A DNA stretch of 64,000 bases from Collinsella aerofaciens (GTDB taxonomy: Bacteria > Actinomycetota > Coriobacteriia > Coriobacteriales > Coriobacteriaceae), in contig NZ_WQPL01000024.1 in the NCBI RefSeq assembly GCF_018785245.1, positions 1 to 64,000 of the forward strand, written 5' to 3'. This document shows positions 1 to 9,078 of this stretch, one piece after another; positions within the stretch are counted from its first letter, which is position 1, and every line of letters begins with the position of its first letter. A model generated the notes under the pieces. It was not told where the DNA came from. It saw only the letters and a program-made list of their open reading frames with translations, and did not search any database. A program made the translations under genes and the position numbers.

Positions 1-28
1 GGTGGACGGCACCGAGCCGTACGCTTGA
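1..28 (+). CDS. 3' end of a gene cut by the window edge
   Basis: One frame reads V-D-G-T-E-P-Y-A and stops at TGA 26-28, directly ahead of a strong terminator. Eight residues are too few to identify the product. The call rests on the open frame and on the terminator that follows it. Confidence 0.35.
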
Positions 29-34
29 ACTGAG

Positions 35-66
35 AAGGGGGAGGCCTCGCGGCCTCCCCCTTTTTT
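35..66 (+). terminator. Rho-independent terminator
   Basis: A perfect 10-bp GC-rich stem (GGGGGAGGCC with its complement) around a TCGC loop is followed by six T. It ends the gene entering from the left. Read on the minus strand it could also stop transcripts leaving the 131-598 gene. Confidence 0.9.
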
Positions 67-130
67 GCGTTTACCGGGCATAAATGACTCATTTACGCCA
101 GACCATTTAATTCTTTTTGGTATTGAGCTT

Positions 131-598
131 TTATTTAAAGAAAATAAAACGAATAACAAGGGCAATTGCTATGGCTGCAATGATCAAAAGCAGGATTGTC
201 AGTCGATGCTGCTTGCGTCGTTTACTTGATGAAACGAAGATTGATTTTCCCTGTTTTGGCGTTTCGAGATAGCGAGCCGAATGCGTCAAGGTTTGCTTTG
301 GTCGAGGACCTCTTTGTTGATGAGCGGCGGATGCTTTCATCGGCTCATCACTAGCTGCGCTGTTTTTAGATAATGGTGCGTCTTTCAGATATACAGGGTC
401 TCCCGAGGCGACGCCCATATGTTTGCGTCCCGTTTGGGCATCCTCGAGCGTTTGATATCGATTTCTCGTCACATACTCTGGCTCAGGATCATTAATGGGC
501 TCTTGCGAGATGTGGGGGCGATGGAACCGTGGCGGCTGCGTGGAAGTTTCTTCCCCCTGCGTCTGCATAAACATTTTGTTCTGATTTTGGTCGTCCAT
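131..598 (-). CDS. Hypothetical tail-anchored membrane protein, 155 aa
   Basis: I do not recognise a family. Residues 1-125 are hydrophilic, rich in Q, N, S, T and K, and look disordered. Residues about 131-153 form a single hydrophobic helix (RLTILLLIIAAIAIALVIRF) that ends in a short FFK tail. There is no N-terminal signal, so a C-terminal anchor with a cytoplasmic N-terminal part is the simplest topology. The ATG at 598 follows AAAGGGCATC, an acceptable ribosome site. It is divergent from hsp20 with about 275 bp between them. Membrane anchoring is visible in the sequence; the function is unknown. Confidence 0.7.
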   Translation of the reverse strand: MDDQNQNKMFMQTQGEETSTQPPRFHRPHISQEPINDPEPEYVTRNRYQTLEDAQTGRKHMGVASGDPVYLKDAPLSKNSAASDEPMKASAAHQQRGPRPKQTLTHSARYLETPKQGKSIFVSSSKRRKQHRLTILLLIIAAIAIALVIRFIFFK

Positions 599-720
599 GA
601 TGCCCTTTAGCTCGTTACCAACAACGTGTACGCGCTCATTGTAAGCCCCTTGTTATTTGTAGCTGCGAACATACTCGTTATTTAAGCTCTGGTTCAAAGA
701 ACCTTAACCTTACTAAAACA

Positions 721-778
721 TGAGTCAATTACACTTAGATATGCTTATAGTACTTGACTCAAAAAACTTTATAGTCAA
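721..778. promoter_or_regulatory. Repeated TGASTCA / AGTCAA sites upstream of hsp20
   Basis: The AT-rich region upstream of hsp20 holds TGAGTCA (721-727), its complement TGACTCA (755-761) and a further AGTCAA (773-778). The first two form a long inverted pair, and TTGACT (754-759) with AGTCAA (773-778) forms a tighter one. This resembles an operator region. The HspR HAIR box, CTTGAGT-N7-ACTCAAG, is similar but not identical. I found no clearly spaced sigma-70 promoter here. Confidence 0.35.
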
Positions 779-874
779 TGTATATATAAGCACTGTGTGG
801 GCATATATATGAGCGTCAAAAGAAGTCCCAGTCACCTAGAAGATGGCTCGGCAGTCCTAAAAGGAGTGGTAAAC

Positions 875-1306
875 ATGGCAAGCATGGTTCCTTATCGTTC
901 GGTTTTTGGCGTTCGTCCTTCTGCTAGCTCGCTGTTCGATCTGTTTGATGATATGACCGACCTTGCAAACAACTCGATTGCTTCCAAGGCGTTTCCCGTT
1001 GACGTTGAGGATAAGGGCGACGGCTATGAGGTCAAGGCTTATCTGACCGGCGTCGCCAAGGACGATATCGATGTCGAGCTTAACGAGGGCCGTCTGTCCA
1101 TTAGCGTGAATGTCGAGGAAGACGAGGAGAACGAGGGCAAGAACTTCCTGCAGAAGGAGTTCAGCTCGTACAGCGCGACGCGTGGCGTGTATCTAAAGGA
1201 CGCTTCGAGCGAGGGCCTCTCGGCTAAGTACGCTGACGGCATCCTGACCGTTACGGTCCCCAAGATCGTCGAGAAGAAGAACGTTACGAAGATCTCCATC
1301 GACTAA
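875..1306 (+). CDS. hsp20: Small heat shock protein, Hsp20/alpha-crystallin family
   Basis: An ATP-independent holdase that binds unfolding proteins in the cytoplasm and passes them to DnaK or ClpB. The 143-aa product has a short N-terminal arm with FDLFDDM, then an alpha-crystallin domain from about residue 38 (FPVDVEDKGDGYEVKAYLTG) to the end. That domain contains the conserved DGILTVTVPK strand, equivalent to the A-x-x-x-G-I-L-x-x-x-x-P signature. I chose the ATG at 875 because AAAGGAGTGG lies just upstream. The in-frame ATG at 797 would add 26 residues unlike the family. The gene is monocistronic and is followed by a bidirectional terminator. The repeated TGASTCA sites upstream suggest specific heat-shock control. 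Confidence 0.93.
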   Translation: MASMVPYRSVFGVRPSASSLFDLFDDMTDLANNSIASKAFPVDVEDKGDGYEVKAYLTGVAKDDIDVELNEGRLSISVNVEEDEENEGKNFLQKEFSSYSATRGVYLKDASSEGLSAKYADGILTVTVPKIVEKKNVTKISID

Positions 1307-1332
1307 CTTCGTTGGTGTTCTGCGCTATAAAA

Positions 1333-1380
1333 AGACAGCAAAAGGGGCTGGGAAGCGATTCTCGGCCCCTTTTGCTGTCT
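1333..1380. terminator. Bidirectional terminator between hsp20 and the MBL hydrolase
   Basis: A 16-bp perfect stem (AGACAGCAAAAGGGGC and its complement) encloses a 16-nt loop. T-rich arms on both sides let it serve the convergent genes on each strand. Confidence 0.8.
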
Positions 1381-1388
1381 AGGACAGT

Positions 1389-2198
1389 CTATTGAATGGT
1401 TACTGGCCGATGCTGGCTTGCGGGGCGTATCGAGAGTTTTCGCGATCCTTGGAGAAGGGTTGCGGAGCTGCCGACCTCGTCATCCAGGGTTGCGGCCAGA
1501 GCTTCGGCATAGCTTTTGACGGTAAGGCTCGGACGATTGTTATCTTGGCTGATATGCATGGCAATGAGCTGTTCGGTGCGATCGGTAACAAGTTCGCGCG
1601 CGGCTTCGGCGGCTTGGCCATTGGAGAGGTGTCCCCTTGCAGACAGGATGCGCTCCTGAAGAAAGCGGGGATATTCTCCCTCGCGCAGCATGGTCACATC
1701 GTGGTTGCTTTCGAGTGCGAGGACTCGACAATCTTCGAGGGTGTTCATGGCTTGGCTCGATAGCTCTCCGGTGTCGGTGGCAAAGCCGATGGAATCATCG
1801 AGGGTGTCGAATCGATAGCCGACTGGATTGATGACATCGTGTGACGTTGAGTAGGTTTGCACGTGGATGCCGGCAATGGATAGGGTGTCACCGGGATCGA
1901 ATTCCTCGACAGGCAGATGCGAAAGATTTTCTTTGCTCGAAAGTGTGCCCCTGCTGGCAAAGAGGGGGCCGTGCCAGTGCTTGCACCAGACATCGAGACC
2001 CTTGATGTGATCGCTATGCTCATGAGTAATGAGAAGAGCCGAGACGTTGTCTGCCGAGAGCCCCAGTTCTGCCATACGCTTTAATGTCTCGCGGCGAGAC
2101 AGTCCGTCATCGACCATAATGAGCCCCTGTGGGCCCTCGATGAGTGCGCAGTTGCCTTTAGAGCCACTGCCGAGGATATGAAGGTGCAGACGAGACAT
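1389..2198 (-). CDS. Metallo-beta-lactamase-fold hydrolase, YycJ/WalJ-like
   Basis: A 269-aa soluble protein with the two-metal hydrolase signature THEHSDH at residues 58-64 and an N-terminal GSGSKGNC segment. A late SNHD and RGHLSN (metal-ligand His) complete the pattern. The GSGSxGN opening and the length match the WalJ/YycJ group, some of which are 5'-3' exonucleases or are linked to cell-wall control. No walRK genes are nearby, so I leave the specific role open. The start is ATG at 2198. The gene is divergent from tilS, with only 48 bp between the starts. Confidence 0.85.
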   Translation of the reverse strand: MSRLHLHILGSGSKGNCALIEGPQGLIMVDDGLSRRETLKRMAELGLSADNVSALLITHEHSDHIKGLDVWCKHWHGPLFASRGTLSSKENLSHLPVEEFDPGDTLSIAGIHVQTYSTSHDVINPVGYRFDTLDDSIGFATDTGELSSQAMNTLEDCRVLALESNHDVTMLREGEYPRFLQERILSARGHLSNGQAAEAARELVTDRTEQLIAMHISQDNNRPSLTVKSYAEALAATLDDEVGSSATLLQGSRKLSIRPASQHRPVTIQ

Positions 2199-2246
2199 AA
2201 GATTCCAAAGGATACAATGGGTGCGGACGAATAGAGGAGGAAGCGA

Positions 2247-3785
2247 ATGCCAACGGTATCACAGCATTACGGACACCATGCCGTGCCTGGGGCAGTCGAT
2301 GAGACCCGGACGAGACAGCAGGCTGCTCCTGTCGTGCTCATGGTATCAGGCGGCGCGGACTCGACGGCACTGCTTCTTATGGCGTGCACATCAAAGCTGG
2401 ATATCCAAGACGGACGCGGTGTTGCCCCCATTGCTCGCGAGCGCCTGCATGTGCTGCATGTAAACCATCATCTGCGCGGCAAGGCGTCCGATGGCGACGA
2501 GGCCTTTGTGCGTGAGCTCTGCGCGCAATATGGTTTACCGCTGTGTGTGGAGCACGCTTATTTTGATGGGGAGTCGGGCAATATTGAGGCCGCGGCCCGC
2601 GAGGTGCGCTATGCCGCGGCGCGGAGGTATGTTCGCGAACTCTGCGCCCAGACGGGGGCGCCGCGAACGGCGGCTCGTATCTGCACCGCGCACACGTCTT
2701 CGGATCGCGCGGAAACGTTTTTGATGAACGCGATTAAGGGTTCAGGGCCCGCTGGTCTATCGAGCATTCCTCGCCGGAGGAATATCGTGGTGCGTCCCTT
2801 GCTCGACCTAACTCATGGCGAGCTCGTGGGCTATCTACAGGTACATGGTCAGCCGTGGCGTGAAGACGAGAGCAATGAGGATATCTCGTATCTGCGAAAC
2901 TACGTGCGCCATCGGGTAATGCCAGTGGTGGCACAGCGTAATGCGAGCGTGTGCAAGACGATTGGCGCCGCCTGTGAGATCTTGGGTGATGAAGATGCGT
3001 TTCTATCCCAGCTGTCGGCACAGGCGTTTCGAAGCTGTTTGCGCAAAGAGGCAGCGGGCGCACTGGTGCTCGATGCCAGGCGCCTTGCTGCGGCCGAGGT
3101 GGTAATCGCGCGGCGCATCGTGCGACTGGCGATCAAACGCATCGATCCGGACGCTCGTCCCGAGATGCGGCATGTTGAGCGAGTCCTTTCCTGCGTTGCC
3201 GAGGGTGCCGGCTCGGTCACGCTTCCGGCGGGAATTGACGCGCGCGTTGAGTTTGGCATGTTGGCGTTTAAGGCCCCGGTGGCTCGCGAGGGCCTGGTCG
3301 CGGACTGGGTTACCGTACCCGGTCGTTTGCCGTTGGGCGGGGGACGTATGCTGGTCACAGAGCCGATGGCCGTTGAGCCGGGATGCGATATCGTGCGCCG
3401 CGCCCGTGAGCTTGCGGCCGCCGGGGAAGTGACAGCTTTGGTAGACGCGGCTGCCTTGGGTTTTGCCGACAGCGATAGTGAGCGGATCCTGGCGGGCTCG
3501 CGTGGCGAGACCCCTGTCGAGGCGCGATTGGCGCGCCTGTGGGTGGACGGTCCCGCACCGGGAGACGTGATGTGCCCGTTAGGGATGAGTGGCCGAAGCA
3601 AGAAAGTATCCGACTTGCTAGGCGAGGCTCGCATTCCCGTTTCCGAGCGCGCCGGCGTGCCCATGGTGAGGACGGCGCCGGGAGGTGCCGTGGTGTGGGT
3701 CGCCGGAGTTCGCGCGGACGAGCGTTTTAAGTGCACGGCCGCAACGCGCGTGGCATATCTGCTCCGCGTGGTCGATGCGGAATAG
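2247..3785 (+). CDS. tilS: tRNA(Ile)-lysidine synthetase TilS
   Basis: This enzyme converts cytidine 34 of the CAU-anticodon tRNA-Ile to lysidine, using ATP and lysine, so that the tRNA reads AUA. The 512-aa product has the PP-loop SGGADS at 34-39, the typical HVNHHLRGKASDGDEAFV segment, and HTSSDRAETFLMNAIKGSGPAGLSSI, a variant of the TilS-specific H-x-x-x-D-x-x-E-T motif. The C-terminal third carries the TilS substrate-binding domains. The N-terminus is about 25 residues longer than usual. The ATG at 2247 has GAGGAAGCGA upstream. The gene is followed by hpt and ftsH, a block conserved across many bacteria. Confidence 0.95.
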   Translation: MPTVSQHYGHHAVPGAVDETRTRQQAAPVVLMVSGGADSTALLLMACTSKLDIQDGRGVAPIARERLHVLHVNHHLRGKASDGDEAFVRELCAQYGLPLCVEHAYFDGESGNIEAAAREVRYAAARRYVRELCAQTGAPRTAARICTAHTSSDRAETFLMNAIKGSGPAGLSSIPRRRNIVVRPLLDLTHGELVGYLQVHGQPWREDESNEDISYLRNYVRHRVMPVVAQRNASVCKTIGAACEILGDEDAFLSQLSAQAFRSCLRKEAAGALVLDARRLAAAEVVIARRIVRLAIKRIDPDARPEMRHVERVLSCVAEGAGSVTLPAGIDARVEFGMLAFKAPVAREGLVADWVTVPGRLPLGGGRMLVTEPMAVEPGCDIVRRARELAAAGEVTALVDAAALGFADSDSERILAGSRGETPVEARLARLWVDGPAPGDVMCPLGMSGRSKKVSDLLGEARIPVSERAGVPMVRTAPGGAVVWVAGVRADERFKCTAATRVAYLLRVVDAE

Positions 3786-3932
3786 CGTCCCACGCCTGCT
3801 ATTCTGTGCGACGTTGACGGTATTCCCGCGCTGATGGCGCACGGGCTGGTAAATTTACCCCGTGCGCTGCTAGAATGTGAAGTTCGCGTCCATACGGCGG
3901 TGTGTGGGCGATAAGCACAAGAAAGGGTTGTC

Positions 3933-4481
3933 ATGGCTTCTCAACATCCGGATATCGAGAAGGTTCTGTTCACGCAGGAGGATATCGACGGTATCGTCTC
4001 TCGCCTGGGCGAGGAGATTACGCGCGACTACGCGGGTAAGGATTTGGTGCTGATTGCGGTCCTGCGCGGTGCCGTGGTCTTTATGGGCGACCTGATGCGC
4101 AAGATCGAGCTGCCGACCAACATCGATTTCATGGCTGTTTCGAGCTATGGCGACGGTGTGAAGTCCTCGGGTATCGTGCGTATCATTAAGGATCTGGATA
4201 TCGACATCCGCGGTCGCGACGTGCTGATCGTCGAGGACATTCTGGACTCGGGCCTGACGCTCAAGTATCTGATGAAGAACCTCGAGAGCCGCAAGCCCGC
4301 TTCTCTGGAGGTCGCTGCCTTCCTGTGGAAGGACGTTGAGGACCGCACCTCGGCCATCACGCCCAAGTATGTTGGAACCCATTGCCCCGATGCCTTTGTG
4401 GTGGGCTACGGCCTCGACTATGCCGAGCGCTATCGTAACCTTCCGTATCTGGGCATTTTGAAACCGGAGGTTTATTCGTAA
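3933..4481 (+). CDS. hpt: Hypoxanthine phosphoribosyltransferase
   Basis: A purine salvage enzyme that makes IMP or GMP from hypoxanthine or guanine and PRPP. The 182-aa length is standard. The PRPP-binding loop VLIVEDILDSGLTL spans residues 97-110, the SSYGDG flexible loop lies near 70-75, and LRGAVVF near 44-50 is the conserved first loop. The ATG at 3933 follows AGAAAGGGTTGTC. A TAGAAT hexamer at 3871-3876 is a possible -10 of its own promoter in the 147-bp gap after tilS. One base separates its stop from the ftsH start, so the two genes are co-transcribed. Confidence 0.96.
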   Translation: MASQHPDIEKVLFTQEDIDGIVSRLGEEITRDYAGKDLVLIAVLRGAVVFMGDLMRKIELPTNIDFMAVSSYGDGVKSSGIVRIIKDLDIDIRGRDVLIVEDILDSGLTLKYLMKNLESRKPASLEVAAFLWKDVEDRTSAITPKYVGTHCPDAFVVGYGLDYAERYRNLPYLGILKPEVYS

Positions 4482-4482
4482 G

Positions 4483-6621
4483 ATGCCCGACGACCATAAC
4501 GATAACAATTCCCAGACTCCCCGGGAGCCTAAGATCCCGGGGATGCCCGGAGGCAAGAAGCCCACGCGTACGGGCTGGCTGTATTTTATTTTGGCTTGCG
4601 CGCTTCTGGGCTACGCCTTCTTTAACATGGGCTCCGGCTTTGCCAATTCTAGCAATACCGTTAAGCTCGCGACGAGCGAGATGGTGAGCGCCATCAAGCA
4701 GGATCGCGTCGAAGATCTGACCTATACGGTTCAAGACGGAAGCGTGACGGGTCATTACTGGAAGACGAAGAAGGACAAGGGCGATACGAGCGAGCTCAAG
4801 AGCTTCTCCTCGACCTATGTCGGCTCCGATTCGCTTGCCGAGCTCATGTCGGAGCACCCCGATACCAAGTACATCGTCAACACCAACGATCCCGATTTTT
4901 GGGGCGACTTGGCGATGAGTGTGCTTCCGACGATCGCCCTTATCGCCATCATGTTCTACTTTATGCGCCAGATGATGGGCGCCAACAACAGGAACATGCA
5001 GTTTGGCAAGACCAACGCCAAGACCAACGAGGCCACACGCCCCAAGGTCAAGTTTGAAGACGTTGCCGGCGTGGACGAGGCAGTCGAGGAGCTCGAGGAG
5101 ATCCGTGACTTTTTGAGCGATCCGGATCGCTATCGCAAGCTGGGCGCCAAGATCCCGCGTGGCGTGTTGCTGGTTGGCCCTCCGGGCACCGGTAAAACGC
5201 TGCTGGCCAAGGCCGTTGCCGGCGAGGCGGGCGTGCCGTTCTTTAGCATCTCGGGTTCCGACTTTGTCGAGATGTTCGTAGGTGTCGGCGCCAGCCGTGT
5301 GCGTGACCTCTTTAAGGAGGCCAAGTCCCAGGCCCCGTCGATCATCTTCATCGATGAGATCGATGCCGTGGGACGTCAGCGCGGAGCTGGCTTGGGCGGC
5401 GGTCACGACGAGCGCGAGCAGACGCTCAACCAGCTGCTGGTCGAGATGGACGGTTTTGAGGAGAGCGAGTCGGTCATCCTGATCGCTGCGACCAACCGTC
5501 CTGACATCCTGGATCCGGCATTGCTGCGTCCCGGCCGTTTTGACCGTCAGGTTACGGTCGACCGTCCGGATGTGAAGGGCCGCGAGCAGATCTTGCGCGT
5601 ACATGCCGAGAACAAGCCGATGGACGAGGACGTTAAGTTTGAGAAGCTCGCCCAGATGACCGTTGGCTTTACCGGTGCCGATCTGGCAAATCTGCTCAAC
5701 GAGTCTGCGCTGCTGGCTGCTCGCCGCCATCGTTCCGTGATCTCGATGGACGAGGTCGAGGAGTCGATGGAGCGCGTGATTGCCGGACCGCAACGCAAGG
5801 GTCGCGTGATGACCGAGGCCGAGCGCACCACGATTGCCTACCACGAGAGCGGTCATGCCCTGGTGGGCCACATCCTGGAGCACTCCGATCCGGTCCACAA
5901 GATCTCGATCGTCAGCCGCGGCCAGGCGCTGGGCTACACGCTGCAGCTTCCGCAGGAGGACCACTTCCTCAAGACCAAGAACGAGATGCTCGACGAGCTC
6001 GCCGTGTTCTTGGGCGGTCGCGTTGCCGAGGAGCTCATGTGCGATGATATTACGTCGGGCGCGAGCAACGATCTGGAGCGCGCAACCAAGATGGCGCGCG
6101 AGATGGTCACGCGCCTGGGCATGAGCGAGGAGCTGGGCACGCAAGTGTTTGGCGAGGCGCAGCATCAGGTATTCCTGGGCCGCGACTATGCCGATCATCA
6201 GGACTACTCTGAGGAGACGGCGCGTCGCATCGACATTGAGGTCCAGCGCATTATGCGTGAGGCCCATCGTCGTGCGGTCGAGATTCTGGACGCCCGTCGC
6301 GATCAGCTCGATCTGATGGCGAAGGTGCTGCTTGAGCGCGAGACCGTCGAGGGCGACGCCGTGAACGCCCTGCTCGACAACGAGTGGAATGCCTACCTTG
6401 AGCGCGAGGGCGATATCCTGGCGGCCAAGGAGGAGCGCAATGCCAAGGCGGCCGGCATGCCGACCAAGAAGCGCGCGCTTCGAATGAGCGAGGAGGAGCT
6501 GGCGGCTGATGCCGCGGCCTTTGCGCAGGCGGCCATGCAGGAGGATGCCGAAGTCGCATCCGATGATGCTGACGATGACCATGCCGTCAATGCCGGTGCC
6601 GACACCGACGCCGACAAATAG
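4483..6621 (+). CDS. ftsH: ATP-dependent zinc metalloprotease FtsH
   Basis: A membrane-anchored AAA+ protease that degrades damaged membrane proteins and regulators. The 712-aa product has a hydrophilic N-terminus, a membrane segment near 31-48, an extracytoplasmic domain, a second membrane segment near 143-163, Walker A GPPGTGKT at 232-239, Walker B IIFIDEID near 287-294, the second region of homology [19 protein letters not shown], and the zinc site HESGH at 454-458. The C-terminal tail from about residue 655 is long and acidic, rich in Ala and Asp. It sits one base after hpt, probably translationally coupled, and ends at a terminator. Confidence 0.97.
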   Translation: MPDDHNDNNSQTPREPKIPGMPGGKKPTRTGWLYFILACALLGYAFFNMGSGFANSSNTVKLATSEMVSAIKQDRVEDLTYTVQDGSVTGHYWKTKKDKGDTSELKSFSSTYVGSDSLAELMSEHPDTKYIVNTNDPDFWGDLAMSVLPTIALIAIMFYFMRQMMGANNRNMQFGKTNAKTNEATRPKVKFEDVAGVDEAVEELEEIRDFLSDPDRYRKLGAKIPRGVLLVGPPGTGKTLLAKAVAGEAGVPFFSISGSDFVEMFVGVGASRVRDLFKEAKSQAPSIIFIDEIDAVGRQRGAGLGGGHDEREQTLNQLLVEMDGFEESESVILIAATNRPDILDPALLRPGRFDRQVTVDRPDVKGREQILRVHAENKPMDEDVKFEKLAQMTVGFTGADLANLLNESALLAARRHRSVISMDEVEESMERVIAGPQRKGRVMTEAERTTIAYHESGHALVGHILEHSDPVHKISIVSRGQALGYTLQLPQEDHFLKTKNEMLDELAVFLGGRVAEELMCDDITSGASNDLERATKMAREMVTRLGMSEELGTQVFGEAQHQVFLGRDYADHQDYSEETARRIDIEVQRIMREAHRRAVEILDARRDQLDLMAKVLLERETVEGDAVNALLDNEWNAYLEREGDILAAKEERNAKAAGMPTKKRALRMSEEELAADAAAFAQAAMQEDAEVASDDADDDHAVNAGADTDADK

Positions 6622-6631
6622 TCCTTGTAAC

Positions 6632-6670
6632 AAAAGCCTCCGCGGGGAAACTTGTGGAGGCTTTTTCTTT
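6632..6670 (+). terminator. Terminator of the tilS-hpt-ftsH block
   Basis: AAAAGCCTCC and GGAGGCTTTT pair around a 14-nt loop, followed by TTTCTTTT. Confidence 0.85.
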
Positions 6671-6690
6671 TGAGCGATATGGGGCCGTCT

Positions 6691-6770
6691 GTTGATTGGG
6701 GACAGACTTAAATGAGCATTTTCACGCATTTAAGTCTGTCCCCAATCAACATTGTGTCCCCAATTAACAT
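6691..6770. repeat. GGGGACAG palindromic intergenic repeat
   Basis: A perfect inverted repeat with 24-bp arms at 6691-6714 and 6727-6750, beginning GTTGATTGGGGACAGACTTA. A partial third copy (TGTCCCCAATTAACAT) follows at 6755-6770. No U-tract follows, and ftsH already has a terminator. It resembles REP-type palindromes and shares the GGGACAG core with six other places in the window. Confidence 0.8.
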
Positions 6771-6828
6771 TGCTGCGGCACTTTGCTCGGCTAAAGCGTA
6801 CAATAGCGCCTATGCGAAAGGGGAACAG

Positions 6829-8013
6829 ATGATCAACGAAACTATGTATGCTCGCGGCGCGGAAAGCTCCATCATCCGTGAGATTTTTAGCTATGGCCTT
6901 GAGCGCAAGGCGCAGATCGGTGCGGAAAACGTATTCGATTTTTCGCTGGGCAATCCGAGCGTTCCGGCGCCCGCTGCTGTGGCTGAGTCGATTAAGAAGG
7001 CCCTGGAGCTGCCGAGCGACCAGCTGCACGGCTACACGCCCGCACCGGGCCTGCCGCAATGTCGTGCCGCTGTGGCCGAATCGCTCAACCGCCGCTTTGG
7101 AACGAACTATGAGGGTAAGGACGTCTTTATGACGGTGGGTGCCGCGGCTTCGCTCACCTGCACGCTCAACGCCGTTACGAACCCGGGCGACGAGGTTATT
7201 GTTATCGCCCCGTACTTTCCGGAGTATCGCGTTTGGATTGAGAAGGCCGGCTGTACGTGTGTTGAGGCGCTTGCCAACGAGGACACATTCCAGCTGAGCG
7301 TGGATAACGTATTCAAGGCGATCACCGACAAGACGGCAGCCGTCATTATCGACTCGCCCAACAACCCGACCGGTGCCGTATATACGCGCGACACGCTGAC
7401 GCGACTGGCCAATGTTCTGCGCGAGGCCAACGCTCAGCGCGATCCCGAGAATCCGATTATGCTCATCTCGGATGAGCCGTACCGCGAGATTGTGTACGGT
7501 GCCGAGGTGCCTTGGGTGCCCTCGATCTACGAGCACACCATCGTGTGCTACTCGTATTCCAAGTCGCTGTCGCTGCCGGGCGAGCGCGTGGGGTGGATCT
7601 TGGTTCCCAACACCAATCCGCAGGCTGCCCGTCTGATGCCGGCTGTTGCGGGTGCTGCCCGTACGCTAGGTTTTGTATGCGCACCGGCACTCTTCCAGCG
7701 CGTAATCATCGATTGCATCGATGAGCCGAGCGATGTCGAGGCCTATGCGCGCAACCGCACCGCGCTTACCGACGCACTAGCGGAGTACGGCTACACCTAT
7801 GTTGAGCCGGATGGTGCATTCTACCTGTGGGTGAAGGCGCTGGAACCCGATGCGAATGCGTTTTGCGAGCGTGCAAAGAAGTATGAGTTGCTTGCGGTTC
7901 CCTCGGACAGCTTTGGTATGCCGGGTTGGTTCCGCCTGGGCTATTGCGTGAGTTACGAAACGATTATCAATTCGCTACCCGCTTGGAAACAGTTGGCGGA
8001 CGAGTATCGTTAA
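6829..8013 (+). CDS. Pyridoxal-phosphate aminotransferase, class I/II
   Basis: A 394-aa fold-type I aminotransferase. NNPTG at about 178-182 and SDEPYRE near 214-220 are cofactor contacts. SYSKSLSLPGERVGW carries the Schiff-base lysine at K245, and the C-terminal FRLGYCVS supplies the arginine that binds the substrate carboxylate. Substrate specificity (aspartate, alanine or aromatic) cannot be read from the sequence. The ATG at 6829 follows GAAAGGGGAACAG. Upstream in-frame codons run back through the 6691-6770 palindrome and are not coding. A TACAAT hexamer (6799-6804) is a likely -10. The gene is monocistronic. Confidence 0.9.
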   Translation: MINETMYARGAESSIIREIFSYGLERKAQIGAENVFDFSLGNPSVPAPAAVAESIKKALELPSDQLHGYTPAPGLPQCRAAVAESLNRRFGTNYEGKDVFMTVGAAASLTCTLNAVTNPGDEVIVIAPYFPEYRVWIEKAGCTCVEALANEDTFQLSVDNVFKAITDKTAAVIIDSPNNPTGAVYTRDTLTRLANVLREANAQRDPENPIMLISDEPYREIVYGAEVPWVPSIYEHTIVCYSYSKSLSLPGERVGWILVPNTNPQAARLMPAVAGAARTLGFVCAPALFQRVIIDCIDEPSDVEAYARNRTALTDALAEYGYTYVEPDGAFYLWVKALEPDANAFCERAKKYELLAVPSDSFGMPGWFRLGYCVSYETIINSLPAWKQLADEYR

Positions 8014-8047
8014 AAGTAAAGCGCTCTGCCTACAATGTTTTACGTGA

Positions 8048-8080
8048 AACGGGGTTTGGTGTTAAGCCAGACCCCGTTGT
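8048..8080 (+). terminator. Probable terminator after the aminotransferase
   Basis: AACGGGGT and ACCCCGTT pair, extended by TGG/CCA, around a small loop. The T-tract is weak, so termination is likely but not certain. Confidence 0.5.
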
Positions 8081-8112
8081 CATGGACGTTGTGTCTTTGG
8101 GATGGAGTGGTT

Positions 8113-8141
8113 TTACGACTATCGAAGGCTATGCGTACAAT
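8113..8141 (+). promoter_or_regulatory. Promoter of the PHP phosphatase
   Basis: TTACGA (8113-8118), a 17-bp spacer and TACAAT (8136-8141) lie 38 bp before the start codon. Confidence 0.5.
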
Positions 8142-8178
8142 GAATATAAGCGACGGCCGTGCCAGATAAGGAGACCTG

Positions 8179-9012
8179 ATGCCCTACCTGCTTTCTTGTG
8201 ACATTCATACCCATACGATATTCTCTGCGCATGCATATTCGACCATTGAGGAGAATGTGTACTGGGCGGCAGAGCGTGGCCTGCAGGTGCTCGGATCTGC
8301 CGACCATCTGAGCTCTATGGTTACGGCTTGCCCCAATGACCTGCGCAGTTACCAATTCTTTATCAACCAGGATATCTGGCCGCGCATTTGGAGCGGCGTG
8401 CTGGTGCTGCGTGGTGCCGAGGCCGATATCGTTTCGCTGGACGGAAGCCTGTTTGGCGAAGACACTCCTGTCACGCTCGATATTGCCGGTGATTCGTACA
8501 GCCGTCAGCATTCGCTGTTCGATTTGGTTACGCGAAATTTGGATTATTTGGTTGCGAGCGTGCATAATCCGCAGATTGCTGAAGGCGCGACGCTGGCCCA
8601 GACGACCGAGATGTATATCAATGCCCTGGAGTACCCCAAGGTGTTCATGCTGGGTCACACGGGACGTTCGGGCGTGCCGTTCGATATCGACGAGGTGCTG
8701 TTGGCAGCTAAGGCCAAGCACAAGATTATCGAGATCAACAACCATAGTCTTGAACACGGTGTCGACACTGAGCATTGGGCCGTATGCCGCAAGATCGCCG
8801 AGCGCTGCGCCGAGCTGGGCGTGGGCATTGGCGTGTCAACCGATGCCCACATTGGCATGGCCATTGGCAAGCTCGATCACGCGCGCAAGATGCTCGACGA
8901 GATTCACTTCCCGCTAGATTTGATCGTGACGCGCGACCGCGAGACGCTGCTGCGCGAGATGGCGGCAGCCGGCGTGTGCGATCTGAGCAATGGGATGTGG
9001 CGGAGTTTATAA
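8179..9012 (+). CDS. PHP-domain metallophosphatase, YcdX-like
   Basis: A 277-aa soluble protein with the polymerase-and-histidinol-phosphatase fold. Metal ligands visible are DIHTHT near residues 8-13, SADHLS near 40-45, the SVHNP histidine, LGHTG, IEINNHSLE and a late STDAHIG. These fit the trinuclear zinc centre of YcdX-type phosphatases. The natural substrate is not known. The ATG at 8179 follows AAGGAGACCTG, a strong ribosome site. The gene stands alone between its own promoter and a terminator. Confidence 0.87.
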   Translation: MPYLLSCDIHTHTIFSAHAYSTIEENVYWAAERGLQVLGSADHLSSMVTACPNDLRSYQFFINQDIWPRIWSGVLVLRGAEADIVSLDGSLFGEDTPVTLDIAGDSYSRQHSLFDLVTRNLDYLVASVHNPQIAEGATLAQTTEMYINALEYPKVFMLGHTGRSGVPFDIDEVLLAAKAKHKIIEINNHSLEHGVDTEHWAVCRKIAERCAELGVGIGVSTDAHIGMAIGKLDHARKMLDEIHFPLDLIVTRDRETLLREMAAAGVCDLSNGMWRSL

Positions 9013-9020
9013 ACCAAGCG

Positions 9021-9053
9021 AAGGGGGCGGCCCAGGCGGGTCGCCCCCTTTCT
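9021..9053. terminator. Terminator between PHP phosphatase and rlmD
   Basis: AAGGGGGCG and CGCCCCCTT pair, followed by TTTCTTG. It serves the plus-strand gene and may also act on rlmD transcripts coming the other way. Confidence 0.8.
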
Positions 9054-9078
9054 TGTCCCAAAAATCTACTGAGGTCGG

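Noticed and set aside
4357-6729. A 790-aa open frame opposite ftsH
   Set aside because: It is the complementary strand of a certain gene in high-GC DNA. It is rich in Arg, Gly and His with no domain, which is typical of antisense frames.
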